Positions 18,052 through 27,261 of a stretch of DNA of 64,000 bases are shown piece by piece. Each line of letters starts with the position of its first letter. Positions within the stretch are counted from its first letter, which is position 1. Under the pieces are notes generated by a model. The model worked only from the letters and a program-made list of their open reading frames with translations, did no database searches and was not told the origin of the DNA. Origin of the DNA: an uncultured Draconibacterium sp. (GTDB lineage: Bacteria; Bacteroidota; Bacteroidia; Bacteroidales; Prolixibacteraceae); NCBI RefSeq assembly GCF_963677565.1, contig NZ_OY781981.1, forward strand, positions 3,340,001 through 3,404,000, written 5' to 3'. A program made the translations under genes and the position numbers.

Positions 18052-18963
18052 ATGATAAAGCAATTATTAATAGCGCTTTTATTTCTGGTTATTTTCGTAG
18101 GAGAAGGAGTGTCGCAGGAACTTCGCTGTAATGTAACTGTTTCAGCACGAGGTATTCAGGGGGCAAATCAAAACCTTTTCAGAACCATGCAGTCTGACCT
18201 GTATGATTTTATGAACAACCGGAAATGGACAGATCATGTGTACAGCTACGACGAAAAAATACGTTGCAACATTTTAATCCGGCTCGATGAGCAGATTTCA
18301 GCCGATGAATTTAAAGGATCGATACAGGTTCAACTGACCCGACCGATATTTAATTCCAGTTATACTTCAACCGTTCTAAATATCAAAGACAACGATTTTC
18401 ATTGTAAATATGTGGAGTTTCAGCCGCTTGAATTCAACGAAACATCTAACCGTGATAACCTTACAAACATAATGGCGTTTTATGCCTATGTTATTTTAGG
18501 ATTCGATTACGATACGTTCTCTGAAGAGGGCGGAACCGAATTTTTTCAGAAAGCACAAGCTATTGTGAATAATTCGCAAAATGCCCGAGAGCGTGGATGG
18601 AAAGCATTTGAAAGTGAACGAAACCGTTATTGGCTGATAGAGAATGTATTAAATAAATCATATTCTTCATTTCGAACTTGTATGTACAATTATCACCGCA
18701 ATGGATTGGATATGATGTCGGACCGTATTGAGGAAGGCCGTGCAAATATTGCCGAGGCTTTGCGTGATATTCAGAAAGTATTTCGACGTCGTCCTTCAAC
18801 TTATATTCTACAAATGTTTTTTGATGCTAAGGCCGATGAGTTGGTAAATGTATTCTCAAAATCGTTTCCCGACGAGCGAAACCGTGTTATGGCCATTTTA
18901 AATGAGGTGGATCCATCAAACGGAAGCAAATACGAAAAAATCGCCGAAAACGAAGGCTTTTAA
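18052..18963 (+). CDS. DUF4835 family exported protein
   Basis: A 303-residue protein with an N-terminal signal peptide (LLIALLFLVIFVGEGVSQ). The mature part starts with ELRCNVTVSARGIQGANQNL and includes LTNIMAFYAYVILGFDYDTF, which I recognise as DUF4835. The family is nearly universal in Bacteroidota and always found between coaBC and recN. Its molecular role is unknown; gene order suggests an envelope function linked to bamD. It starts four bases after coaBC. Confidence 0.8.
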   Translation: MIKQLLIALLFLVIFVGEGVSQELRCNVTVSARGIQGANQNLFRTMQSDLYDFMNNRKWTDHVYSYDEKIRCNILIRLDEQISADEFKGSIQVQLTRPIFNSSYTSTVLNIKDNDFHCKYVEFQPLEFNETSNRDNLTNIMAFYAYVILGFDYDTFSEEGGTEFFQKAQAIVNNSQNARERGWKAFESERNRYWLIENVLNKSYSSFRTCMYNYHRNGLDMMSDRIEEGRANIAEALRDIQKVFRRRPSTYILQMFFDAKADELVNVFSKSFPDERNRVMAILNEVDPSNGSKYEKIAENEGF

Positions 18964-19068
18964 GGCTACTCCCAAAAAGTTATCATCAATTTCAACAGAA
19001 AGTACCTGTGTGTTTTCATTTTGGCTATTTTAGCTGAAAAGAAACAATAATAGTACAGCGAGTTTATT

Positions 19069-20724
19069 ATGCTATCCAGATTATCCATTTCGAATTACGC
19101 ACTAATTAGCAAATTACAGGTTAATTTTCATGCCAATCTGAACACTTTAACGGGTGAGACAGGCGCAGGCAAGTCAATTATACTCGGAGCTTTGGGATTA
19201 ATTATGGGTAACAGGGCCGACCTCTCAGTATTAAAAGACAAGGAAACAAAATGTATTGTCGAAGGTCAGTTTGAAGTGAGTAATTACCCATTGAAATGGT
19301 TTTTCGAAGAGAATGATCTGGATTATGATCCGTCTACAATTTTACGACGTGAGATAACACCTTCAGGCAAGTCGAGAGCTTTTATTAATGATACGCCGGT
19401 TAATTTGAAGGTGATGCGTGCACTTGGATTACAATTGATCGATATTCATTCGCAACATCAAAACCTGGACTTGAGTAATCAGAAATTTCAATTGCATCTG
19501 GTTGATTCTGTTGCAAGATCAGAGAAGATACGCGCAGATTACAAATCCTCATTTGCGCGATATAAAAAAACACAGAAGCAACTGACTGATCTGGAAGAAA
19601 GGGCTGAAAAATCAAAAGCTGATCTGGACTATTATCAGTTTCAGTTTACGCAACTTGAAGAAGCGCGACTGGATGAAAATGAGCAGCAAGATCTGGAATC
19701 GGAATTAGAACAATTAACTCATGCTGAAGATATAAAAACGGCTCTGTCAGAAACTTGTTCGTTGTTGGATAATGAAACTTTTTCTGTATTACAAAGTGTA
19801 AAAGAGAGTCACCGCACCCTTGAAAAAATTGCCGGTTATTTAAAAGAGGCAGAAAATTTTTCTGAACGTTTGCAAAGTGCTGCCATCGAGTTAAGCGACA
19901 TTCATCAGGAAGTGGAGCAGTTGGCAGAGCGCATCGAGTTTAACCCGGCCAGAATTGAAGAGGTAAACGACCGATTGAATTTGCTGTATTCATTGCAGCA
20001 AAAACATCATGTATCGACGGTAAATGAGCTAATTGAATTACGTGATGAATTCGATTCGAAAATAAATGAAGCAGTTGGATTCGACGACGAAATTGTAGCG
20101 ATGAAAGCAGAGCTGCAGAAACAAAAAACGACACTTGAAAAACTCGCTTCGAATCTCAGCAAAACCCGGAAAAAGGTTTTTAAACAAATTGAGGGGTCAG
20201 TTATCGAAGACCTGAACCAACTGGGAATGAGTAAGGCGAAGCTTCAGGTCGTTCATAATTATGTGGATGAATTTCAGGTTGATGGGAAAGATGAAATTTC
20301 ATTTTTATTCAGTGCAAACCCGGATTCAGCGCCCGATGAGATTTCAAAAATAGCATCAGGAGGGGAAATGTCGCGACTGATGTTAGCGATTAAAAATCTG
20401 CTTCGCAATTCAAAAGCATTACCTACAATTGTGTTCGACGAAATTGATACCGGAGTTTCGGGTGAAATCGCACTAAAAATGGGTAACATTATCAAATCAT
20501 TTTCAGTAAATACACAGATAATAAATATTACACACCTGCCGCAAATTGCAGCTAAAGGCGATGCTCATTTTAGAGTTTACAAACTTGAAGAGAATGGAAA
20601 AACCTTTACTTCGATTAAGGCATTAAATGCCAACGAAAGAATTGAAGAATTGGCAAAAATGGTTGGTGGCGATAAATTAACAGAAACTACAATTAGAGCA
20701 GCAGAAGAACTTTTGCGCATCTGA
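19069..20724 (+). CDS. recN: RecN DNA repair ATPase
   Basis: SMC-like ATPase that helps process double-strand breaks. Walker A GETGAGKS lies near residues 28-35. A long coiled-coil middle (about 150-370) follows, and then the C-terminal ATPase half with the signature SGGEMSRLMLAIK and Walker B TIVFDEIDTGVSGE. The QLIDIHSQHQNLDL block is typical of RecN rather than SMC or RecF. The 551-residue length matches. It is separated from the DUF4835 gene by 105 bases, in which I see no strong terminator. Confidence 0.95.
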   Translation: MLSRLSISNYALISKLQVNFHANLNTLTGETGAGKSIILGALGLIMGNRADLSVLKDKETKCIVEGQFEVSNYPLKWFFEENDLDYDPSTILRREITPSGKSRAFINDTPVNLKVMRALGLQLIDIHSQHQNLDLSNQKFQLHLVDSVARSEKIRADYKSSFARYKKTQKQLTDLEERAEKSKADLDYYQFQFTQLEEARLDENEQQDLESELEQLTHAEDIKTALSETCSLLDNETFSVLQSVKESHRTLEKIAGYLKEAENFSERLQSAAIELSDIHQEVEQLAERIEFNPARIEEVNDRLNLLYSLQQKHHVSTVNELIELRDEFDSKINEAVGFDDEIVAMKAELQKQKTTLEKLASNLSKTRKKVFKQIEGSVIEDLNQLGMSKAKLQVVHNYVDEFQVDGKDEISFLFSANPDSAPDEISKIASGGEMSRLMLAIKNLLRNSKALPTIVFDEIDTGVSGEIALKMGNIIKSFSVNTQIINITHLPQIAAKGDAHFRVYKLEENGKTFTSIKALNANERIEELAKMVGGDKLTETTIRAAEELLRI

Positions 20725-20735
20725 AAAGATAATTA

Positions 20736-21572
20736 ATGGCACAAATTGGCAAATACAACACCCTGGATGTTATTCGGGAAACAGAGAATGGTGTTTACCT
20801 TGACGGTGGAGAACATGGAGAAATTTTAATGCCCCGAAAATATGTGGATGCAGGAACAAAAGAACGCGGAACGGCCGATGTTTTTGTTTACACCGATTCG
20901 GAAGACCGCTTGGTGGCAACCACGGAAAAACCGTTTGCAACGGTTGGCGAGTTTGCACATTTAGAGGTAAAAGCTACTGGTAAATTTGGTGCCTTTCTTG
21001 ATTGGGGATTAACAAAAGATTTGCTTGTACCGTATAGCGAGCAACGCAATAAAATGGCAGAAGGCAATCGTTACTGGGTTTACATTTACCTCGATCTCTT
21101 AACAAACCGAACAGTGGCATCAGCTAAATTGAATAAGTTCCTGGATAATACTCCGCCGGAATATACGAAAGGACAACAGGTTGATCTTATCATATTGGAA
21201 GAGACTGATTTAGGTTATAAAACGATTGTTAACCAGGAGCATACTGGAATGTTGTATAAAAACCAGGTTTTCAGGCCGCTCGAAATTGGGAGTAAAACCA
21301 TAGGTTATATTGCCAAAATCAGAGATGATGAAAAGATAGATTTGCTACTGGAAGAACCGGGATATGAAAAGGTTGACGCCATTTCTGAAAAGATCTTGGC
21401 CGAATTGGAAGCGAATAGAGGATTTCTTGCAGTTTCAGACAAGTCGTCACCTGAAATGATTAAAGCTATGTTTGGAATCAGTAAAAAGAATTTCAAGAAA
21501 GCAATTGGTGGATTGTATAAAAAACGACTCATTTCTTTTGAATCTGACGGCATTAAAATGTTAAAAAGCTAA
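20736..21572 (+). CDS. S1-domain RNA-binding protein, CvfB-like
   Basis: A 278-residue cytoplasmic protein with tandem S1-like beta barrels and a C-terminal winged-helix domain. Visible blocks are IGKYNTLDVIRETENGVYLD, the S1-like KATGKFGAFLDWGLTKDLLV, and the C-terminal SPEMIKAMFGISKKNFKKAI. This architecture is that of CvfB/YitL, an RNA-binding protein that in Firmicutes influences virulence gene expression. Here the role is unknown. It lies 11 bases after recN, so it is probably cotranscribed, and ends before a strong terminator. Confidence 0.82.
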   Translation: MAQIGKYNTLDVIRETENGVYLDGGEHGEILMPRKYVDAGTKERGTADVFVYTDSEDRLVATTEKPFATVGEFAHLEVKATGKFGAFLDWGLTKDLLVPYSEQRNKMAEGNRYWVYIYLDLLTNRTVASAKLNKFLDNTPPEYTKGQQVDLIILEETDLGYKTIVNQEHTGMLYKNQVFRPLEIGSKTIGYIAKIRDDEKIDLLLEEPGYEKVDAISEKILAELEANRGFLAVSDKSSPEMIKAMFGISKKNFKKAIGGLYKKRLISFESDGIKMLKS

Positions 21573-21672
21573 AATGCTTTTATATAACATATGTAAGAAT
21601 TGGAATATTACAACAATAAGTTCTAAATTTAAAACAACAATATTTTCATGTTGTGATTTTTGGTTAAATATG

Positions 21673-21705
21673 GAGGGAAACGTTGGTTTCCCTCTTTTCT
21701 TTTAT
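21673..21705 (+). terminator. Rho-independent terminator after the S1-domain gene
   Basis: A perfect 9-bp stem (GAGGGAAAC/GTTTCCCTC) with a GTTG loop is followed by TTTTCTTTT. It ends the recN-cvfB-like transcript. Confidence 0.88.
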
Positions 21706-21712
21706 AACCTAT

Positions 21713-22915
21713 CTATTCTTCAATGCTAACAGGCTCAAGTTGTTTCTCAAGCAATTTTAAATCGGTTTTGCGTAATCCCAGTATTTGTAGGTAATCCATG
21801 CAATTAGCAGCATGTAATTCGTTTTTGTTTTCAAAAACGTAATACGAATCAATAAGCCATGCCAGTGCGGCTTCCAGGTCATCTTGCATTTCGCAGGCAA
21901 GGGCCATGTTAAACATACATTTGGCTGCAATCGATTTGTTTTTATTTGTAGTGTTTGCCTTCCATATTTTGGCAGCTTCAAGCCACTGGCCATTGGCCAC
22001 CAATTCATCAGTTAGCTTTAGTTCAACATGGCCTGAAGTATAGTACATTCGTTGAACATTTGTCCAGTGCGGAACGAGAATTGCTGCGTATTTCTCTGCC
22101 GAAATTTCAGCAGCATTATAAATAGCATCGGTGTGAGGAGGCAGTAGTTTTTTGGCATTAATAACACTCACGGAATAATCTTCCCAACTTACAGTATCGT
22201 TCTTAGTACCAGCCAATAGATATGTTTTGTCTTTTAGGTTATAAAAACTCCATTGTACCCAGTTATCTACTTCTACTTTACCCAGTGAGAATCCTGGTAA
22301 ATAAGCACCGTAATCAGAAGATCCAAAAAAATCGAATGAAATAAGCAAATCAGCAGAGGTGGAGTCAGCTATTGATTTAAGTTGTTCGGGCGTGTACAGG
22401 CCCAACTCTGGGTGAAGGAAAATTGAATCGGTTTTAGGCTGTTTGGAAGAAGTATAGCGTTTTATAAAATAGCTTGAATTGAGCACATTTACCTGATCGG
22501 GGGATAATCCTTCAAATGTACTGGAATCTTCATTAAAATAGGCCGAATAGTCTATAGTATCCACAATTTTCAATGTACTGTAATCGCGATGTGGTAAAAC
22601 CATAACCGAATCAAAAAATTCATGTCTCCTGAGTTCTGAAATAAACGTGTTATAATAGATCATCGAAGCAATACTGTCAGTATTTATAGAATCTTCTTTT
22701 AATTCTCCAAAATCATTGTATTGATTGAAGTAATTACTTGGGGCAACATTAACATTGTTATACTGAATCGCAACATTTTTGTATTTGCTTGGAATACTTA
22801 AAGTGGACGGCGTAAATATTTCAATGTCGATAGTTTTTGTATTATAAAGTGTGTTACACGAGGTTATAAGCAGTAAAAAAAGATAACTTAATAGAGTTAG
22901 TACAAGTGTTTTCAT
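21713..22915 (-). CDS. DUF6340-like lipoprotein, third of three paralogues
   Basis: A lipoprotein of 400 residues with signal peptide and lipobox (LLLITSCNT). The shared pattern with its two upstream neighbours is IDIEIFTPSTLSIP... KNVAIQYN near the N-terminus, a central DLLISFDFF strand, and a helical TPR-like end (CMFNMALACEMQDDLEAALA, then WLIDSYYVFENKNELHA). It probably sits in the outer membrane facing the periplasm. The family name DUF6340 is from memory of Bacteroidota lipoproteins and should be treated as probable. The gene abuts the preceding paralogue, with no spacer. The function is unknown. Confidence 0.65.
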   Translation of the reverse strand: MKTLVLTLLSYLFLLLITSCNTLYNTKTIDIEIFTPSTLSIPSKYKNVAIQYNNVNVAPSNYFNQYNDFGELKEDSINTDSIASMIYYNTFISELRRHEFFDSVMVLPHRDYSTLKIVDTIDYSAYFNEDSSTFEGLSPDQVNVLNSSYFIKRYTSSKQPKTDSIFLHPELGLYTPEQLKSIADSTSADLLISFDFFGSSDYGAYLPGFSLGKVEVDNWVQWSFYNLKDKTYLLAGTKNDTVSWEDYSVSVINAKKLLPPHTDAIYNAAEISAEKYAAILVPHWTNVQRMYYTSGHVELKLTDELVANGQWLEAAKIWKANTTNKNKSIAAKCMFNMALACEMQDDLEAALAWLIDSYYVFENKNELHAANCMDYLQILGLRKTDLKLLEKQLEPVSIEE

Positions 22916-23938
22916 CTACTGTTGGTTTAATCGTGCAATATCATTTTTCCTCTTTTTCAAGAGTTGCTGATATTGTAATATCATTTTCAGATCCTCTTTG
23001 CTTTTGTAATCAGCAGCAATTGATTGAGCTGAATTTAACCAACGTTCGGCCATTTCAAAGTCGTCCTTCATTTCGTATCCCAACGCCAGATTGTATCGGG
23101 CATTAATGGCCATTTTACCATTGCTGTCGTCGGCATAACGTTTCCACAAAAGTATGGCATCGTCCCATTTTCCTTTTTGTACACATTCGTCGGCGGCGGC
23201 AAAGTCGGGTAGTGGAGGAACCGAATACATGCGTTTAACATTTTGCCACGATGCAAAAAAACGTTTGGAGTAATTTTCTCCCGTCATTTGCGATGCAATT
23301 TTGAGCGCCGTTAACCGTGGAGGCAATTTTGCATTTCGTTGGTAATTTCCTTCTGCATCGTAACCATTCCAGAAAATGGTGTCGATCATCGTTTTTCGTT
23401 CGATCAGTTTTTGCTCAACCGGATTATAAACTGCCCAAACTGCTGCAGTAATCACTTCGTTCGATTTTGTTGGTATTTCTGCTGTTGATGAATATTCAGA
23501 GTAAAACGAAGAATAAGTTTCCAATGAAATAACCAAATCAGTTTGTGTTGTAGAAGCCACCTGCTGCACAAGATCCATATTTAATGCGGGCAATTTACTA
23601 CCAGAATGTGGCTCAAACAGCTCCGGAAAGATTCGTATTTCACTAAATGTCCCTTTTTCTTTCAGGTTTTTTGCCAGTTCGCTCATACACATGTTTACGA
23701 GAATACTGTCCAGTTCCGCCGGATCTTGTTTGGCTTTCCGTAGCCTGAAATCGTCTTTGTAATAATGCTGAAGTGTATCGCCGCTGTATTTAAAGTTGCG
23801 GTATACAATGGCCACATTTTTTGTTTCAGGCGAATAGGCTATTTCGCCGGGTCTGTATATTTCAATAGGGTATTCTTTATAAACTGTACACGAGGTTATC
23901 GTCGAAAGAAGTATTGCAAATAGGATGAGTCGGTTCAT
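22916..23938 (-). CDS. DUF6340-like lipoprotein, second of three paralogues
   Basis: A 340-residue lipoprotein (signal peptide ending STITSCTVY). Like its neighbours it has YPIEIYRPGEI... KNVAIVYRN at the start, DLVISLETYSS in the middle and a C-terminal helical repeat (NARYNLALGYEMKDDFEMAE, then RWLN). This matches the other two in order and spacing of blocks, with low identity, so the duplication is old. It lies five bases after the stop of the first paralogue and its own stop touches the next start. No enzyme motif is seen. Confidence 0.65.
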   Translation of the reverse strand: MNRLILFAILLSTITSCTVYKEYPIEIYRPGEIAYSPETKNVAIVYRNFKYSGDTLQHYYKDDFRLRKAKQDPAELDSILVNMCMSELAKNLKEKGTFSEIRIFPELFEPHSGSKLPALNMDLVQQVASTTQTDLVISLETYSSFYSEYSSTAEIPTKSNEVITAAVWAVYNPVEQKLIERKTMIDTIFWNGYDAEGNYQRNAKLPPRLTALKIASQMTGENYSKRFFASWQNVKRMYSVPPLPDFAAADECVQKGKWDDAILLWKRYADDSNGKMAINARYNLALGYEMKDDFEMAERWLNSAQSIAADYKSKEDLKMILQYQQLLKKRKNDIARLNQQ

Positions 23939-23943
23939 GGTCT

Positions 23944-24987
23944 TTAGTTTTTCTGTTCTTTTTTCTTGGTCTCAAGTAACTCGAGATATTGATATGTAAG
24001 TGGGTGGTAAGCCATATTGTAAGATTCGAGTGCATAATCAATTGCACAATCAATATTACCCTGAATTTCGCAGGCAACAGCTAAATTGAATAATGCTTTA
24101 CTTTTTTCTGATTTCGAACCGGAACCGTTTACAATATTCTGCCAGGCTTCAATTGCCGGAGTCCAGTCGCTATTATCTGTTAACAGCGCTATTTCCTTTA
24201 GTTTAGAACTACCTTTCGAAAAAATCACCCTGTTTTCGCTTTCCCAGCTGGTACTTATTTTTTCTGAAAAATCCAGTGCCAGGGAAATTCCTGCTTCGGT
24301 AAGTGCTTGTTTTACGGGTGTAAACTCAGCAAATAGTTCTCTTACATCCAGAGCTTTATCTTCCCAAAACAACGTGTCTTTGAAGACCTCTCTTACCACA
24401 ATTTGTTCATGCTTTGGATCGTAAATACGGAATAAAGCATCGTAAACGATTGCCATTTGTGCGCCTACCGCCGATATAAAAATGCCCTGCATGGGATCGA
24501 AAACCGATCCGTCTTCCAGGTCGGTGGCAACATGTGTTTCAAACATGTCGACTGCAACAATAGCATCGGTTTGGTACAAGTTGCAAAGTTGTCTTACTTC
24601 CTGCCATTCCATAGCGTTGGCAAAAAATGCATTTCTCGTAGCTCGTAAAAAGCGATTTTCAGGAATTACATAATCAAATCTGCCCGATTCAAAAAGTAAT
24701 TCACCAAGTACTTTAATCGTTGTGTCGGCAGCAGTAAGGTCATTTATAACTGTATCGAGCCGGAAGTCTTTTTTGTAAAATAATAGTTGAAGCGAGTCGG
24801 TCGATAAATCGGTGTAAGTATTATCAACTGCACGGTTTACAATAAGCAAACTTTGTATGTCTTGCGAAATTTCGTTTTCAGGTGTTTGAGGAAATTCTAC
24901 TAAAATTCGTTTTGTAGAACTACAGGCATACGATAAAATAACAATGCTAACAAGTAGTATGAAATTTGTTTGTTTACGAATGCTCAT
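23944..24987 (-). CDS. DUF6340-like lipoprotein, first of three paralogues
   Basis: A 347-residue lipoprotein (SIVILSYACSSTKRI). It shares with the two downstream genes an early strand (QSLLIVNRAV), the central DAIVAVDMFE strand and the C-terminal SKALFNLAVACEIQGNIDCA helical pair. It starts 20 bases after the large membrane protein gene and is presumably in one transcript with it. The role is unknown. Three lipoproteins with the same layout suggest components of one envelope complex or three receptors of one kind. Confidence 0.65.
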   Translation of the reverse strand: MSIRKQTNFILLVSIVILSYACSSTKRILVEFPQTPENEISQDIQSLLIVNRAVDNTYTDLSTDSLQLLFYKKDFRLDTVINDLTAADTTIKVLGELLFESGRFDYVIPENRFLRATRNAFFANAMEWQEVRQLCNLYQTDAIVAVDMFETHVATDLEDGSVFDPMQGIFISAVGAQMAIVYDALFRIYDPKHEQIVVREVFKDTLFWEDKALDVRELFAEFTPVKQALTEAGISLALDFSEKISTSWESENRVIFSKGSSKLKEIALLTDNSDWTPAIEAWQNIVNGSGSKSEKSKALFNLAVACEIQGNIDCAIDYALESYNMAYHPLTYQYLELLETKKKEQKN

Positions 24988-25007
24988 ATGTAGTTAATGA
25001 TGTTGAT

Positions 25008-27095
25008 TTAATAAATTCCCCAGTACTTTCTCAAAAACCATTCCGTACTTAAAAGTATCAGTAGAACAAGGAAAATCCATCGAAGGTTTATAATCTCATT
25101 TACCATTTCCTGAAAATAGGAGGTGGCTTTAAGTTTATTGGTCTGTTTTAATTCTTTTACAAGGTCTTCTGTTTGGTTGGGCAAATAAAATTCACCTCCG
25201 CTTAAGGTCGCCAATTGGTACAAAAGCGTATGATTTGCCTGGGTAATTACATTTTCAATATTTACCGGAATTACTGTAAAACTTCCGGTTTCGTTAAAGG
25301 TTTCATCTCCGATGGTAACCTCGGCCGAAAAAGTATAGTCGCCTAAAGGCAAATGTCCGGCATTGAGGTAATAGTTTTTATCTCTTACATCAAATGTAAG
25401 ATTGTATTCCTCGTCATTTTCGTTTTTAATCTTAATGTTCACTTCCTCCGAGCCGATTTGCTCAAATGCATCGTTGTACACTTCGGCTGTCAATGCAACG
25501 TCATTAACTTCGGTGTAAACAGGATTAAATTCAACAATGAAATTATCCTCATTTTCGCGAAGGGCAAGGTATTGCACCAGTTGATTGATTAGTTCGTTAA
25601 AATGCTCGTGGCTTTGGTTTTGGTAATAATCGAACAAACGCCAGCGCCAAATGCCCTCCCCAAAAATAAATCCTCTTTTCTGTCCTTCAATTTTACCGGT
25701 TGCAATTAATGGTTTCGTAGTTGAAATTCCTTTCAGTTTTTGTGTTAGCAGCGAAGTAAATTCCGGGTTTAATTCGTAATTGGCAAACGGAACCTGAATT
25801 GGTGGAAGTTGCGGAATAATTTCCAGTAAATCTTCCGAGAGATTAAACGTTGCATAATTTGAGTTGAAAACCGGCTGTGCTTCTTCACCGCTTCCGGCAA
25901 GTGGTTCGATGCTTGCTCCCTGATTAATGATATTTAATTGCGGAAGAAAAGTCTGATTACCAATGATAAACAGAATCGGTAATCGCACATTTTTAGCTTT
26001 TTCAAGAATTTCAGCCATCGATTTTCCTGAGCTGGGCAGTTGGTTTAGCACCAAAAGATTGTATTCGCTTAAATCGGCAGGATAAGGTTCGTCGGTGAAA
26101 ATCGAAACATCATATGTTTTTTGCTGATCGAGCGTATTTTTTATGGCACCAATATCGGGGTGAGAGCCATTGGAAAGAATCAGTATTTTTTGCTTGTTCT
26201 CCAGCACATTTATAACAAATCGTGCACTGTTGTTTTTGGTGTTTCGTTCGTTTGTTGCCTTTTGAATTTGTACAGTGTAATGAATTAATCCTGCCGAACC
26301 TGCTTCCAGGATAAACTCTTTTGTATCAAAAAAGTTATCGTTTGTTGGTGTTATCATTACACTTTGCAATTCTTCGCCATCGTTTAGCAAACTGAGTTTT
26401 AGTGGTGTGTTCTTTAGTTTCGAAAATAGTAAGTCCACTTCAACCGGAAATTTATTTCCGGAAAATGCCGTTCGGTTAACACGAATACTTTGAACGCGTG
26501 CATCGGTAACAACAGTTGTATCGCCAAAACCAATTGTGTAAATTGGAAAGTTAATCTGGTCGAGCATATTCAACGGATTTTTTCCCTGGTTATAAATTCC
26601 GTCTCCGGCAAGTACCAGCGCACCAATATTTTGGTTAAAATGGTTATTGGTTATGGTGCTTATTAAATTGCTGTAGTTCGATCCTTTATCGGAAAATAAC
26701 ATCGTTTCTTTCGTCTCTGCCTGCTCTCCAAAAGTATAATTGATCATTTCAAAATCAGCTCCGAGTTCTTGTTCAAGAGAGGCCTTTTTTTCGGTAATGA
26801 AATTAGCCAGTTGAAGCGAGTCGGAATAGGCGATTACCGAACCCGAATTATCCCACGCAGTAATAATTACAGGGTTTTGTGTAATCTTTTTCATACTGCG
26901 GATAAAAGGCGATAACAGCAAAAAGGACACTAAAAAGAAGGCCAAAAACCGTAACGAAAATAACAGGTTTCGCTGCACTTTCGATAATTCGCTGTTTGCT
27001 TTGTTTTTGTAATAAAGTAACAATGAAATTCCAACCGAAGCCAATACTATGGCAAGCAGCAGAATGAACCAGTATTTAATTCCAAATGAGATCAA
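25008..27095 (-). CDS. Large membrane protein with vWA/BatA-like N-terminus (695 aa)
   Basis: Two N-terminal membrane helices (IKYWFILLLAIVLASVGISL and LLFSLRFLAFFLVSFLLLS) are followed by a domain starting PVIITAWDNSGSVIAYSDS, where DNSGS resembles the start of a vWA (MIDAS) site. Next comes a region with a glutamine-amidotransferase-like look (KILILSNGSHPDIGAIKNTL; YNLLVLNQLPSSG), a beta-rich region, and a last membrane helix before the C-terminus (IINLRWIFLVLLILLSTEWF). Such proteins are known in Bacteroidota as uncharacterised relatives of BatA-type membrane proteins. It heads the four-gene minus-strand operon with the three lipoproteins. The vWA assignment is tentative. Confidence 0.55.
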   Translation of the reverse strand: MISFGIKYWFILLLAIVLASVGISLLLYYKNKANSELSKVQRNLLFSLRFLAFFLVSFLLLSPFIRSMKKITQNPVIITAWDNSGSVIAYSDSLQLANFITEKKASLEQELGADFEMINYTFGEQAETKETMLFSDKGSNYSNLISTITNNHFNQNIGALVLAGDGIYNQGKNPLNMLDQINFPIYTIGFGDTTVVTDARVQSIRVNRTAFSGNKFPVEVDLLFSKLKNTPLKLSLLNDGEELQSVMITPTNDNFFDTKEFILEAGSAGLIHYTVQIQKATNERNTKNNSARFVINVLENKQKILILSNGSHPDIGAIKNTLDQQKTYDVSIFTDEPYPADLSEYNLLVLNQLPSSGKSMAEILEKAKNVRLPILFIIGNQTFLPQLNIINQGASIEPLAGSGEEAQPVFNSNYATFNLSEDLLEIIPQLPPIQVPFANYELNPEFTSLLTQKLKGISTTKPLIATGKIEGQKRGFIFGEGIWRWRLFDYYQNQSHEHFNELINQLVQYLALRENEDNFIVEFNPVYTEVNDVALTAEVYNDAFEQIGSEEVNIKIKNENDEEYNLTFDVRDKNYYLNAGHLPLGDYTFSAEVTIGDETFNETGSFTVIPVNIENVITQANHTLLYQLATLSGGEFYLPNQTEDLVKELKQTNKLKATSYFQEMVNEIINLRWIFLVLLILLSTEWFLRKYWGIY

Positions 27096-27261
27096 AATGT
27101 TTGTTTTTTTTCGAAGTGGTAAATATACACATCTACTTTTTTTATATCACGTTTTATGGTTATTATTGCTATGTATTTGTCGATTCTTTTGCAGCGTCTG
27201 TAATACATAAAACCAAAATTATTCCGCTATGTTTTCAAAACATAAAATAAATTCTCCCACA

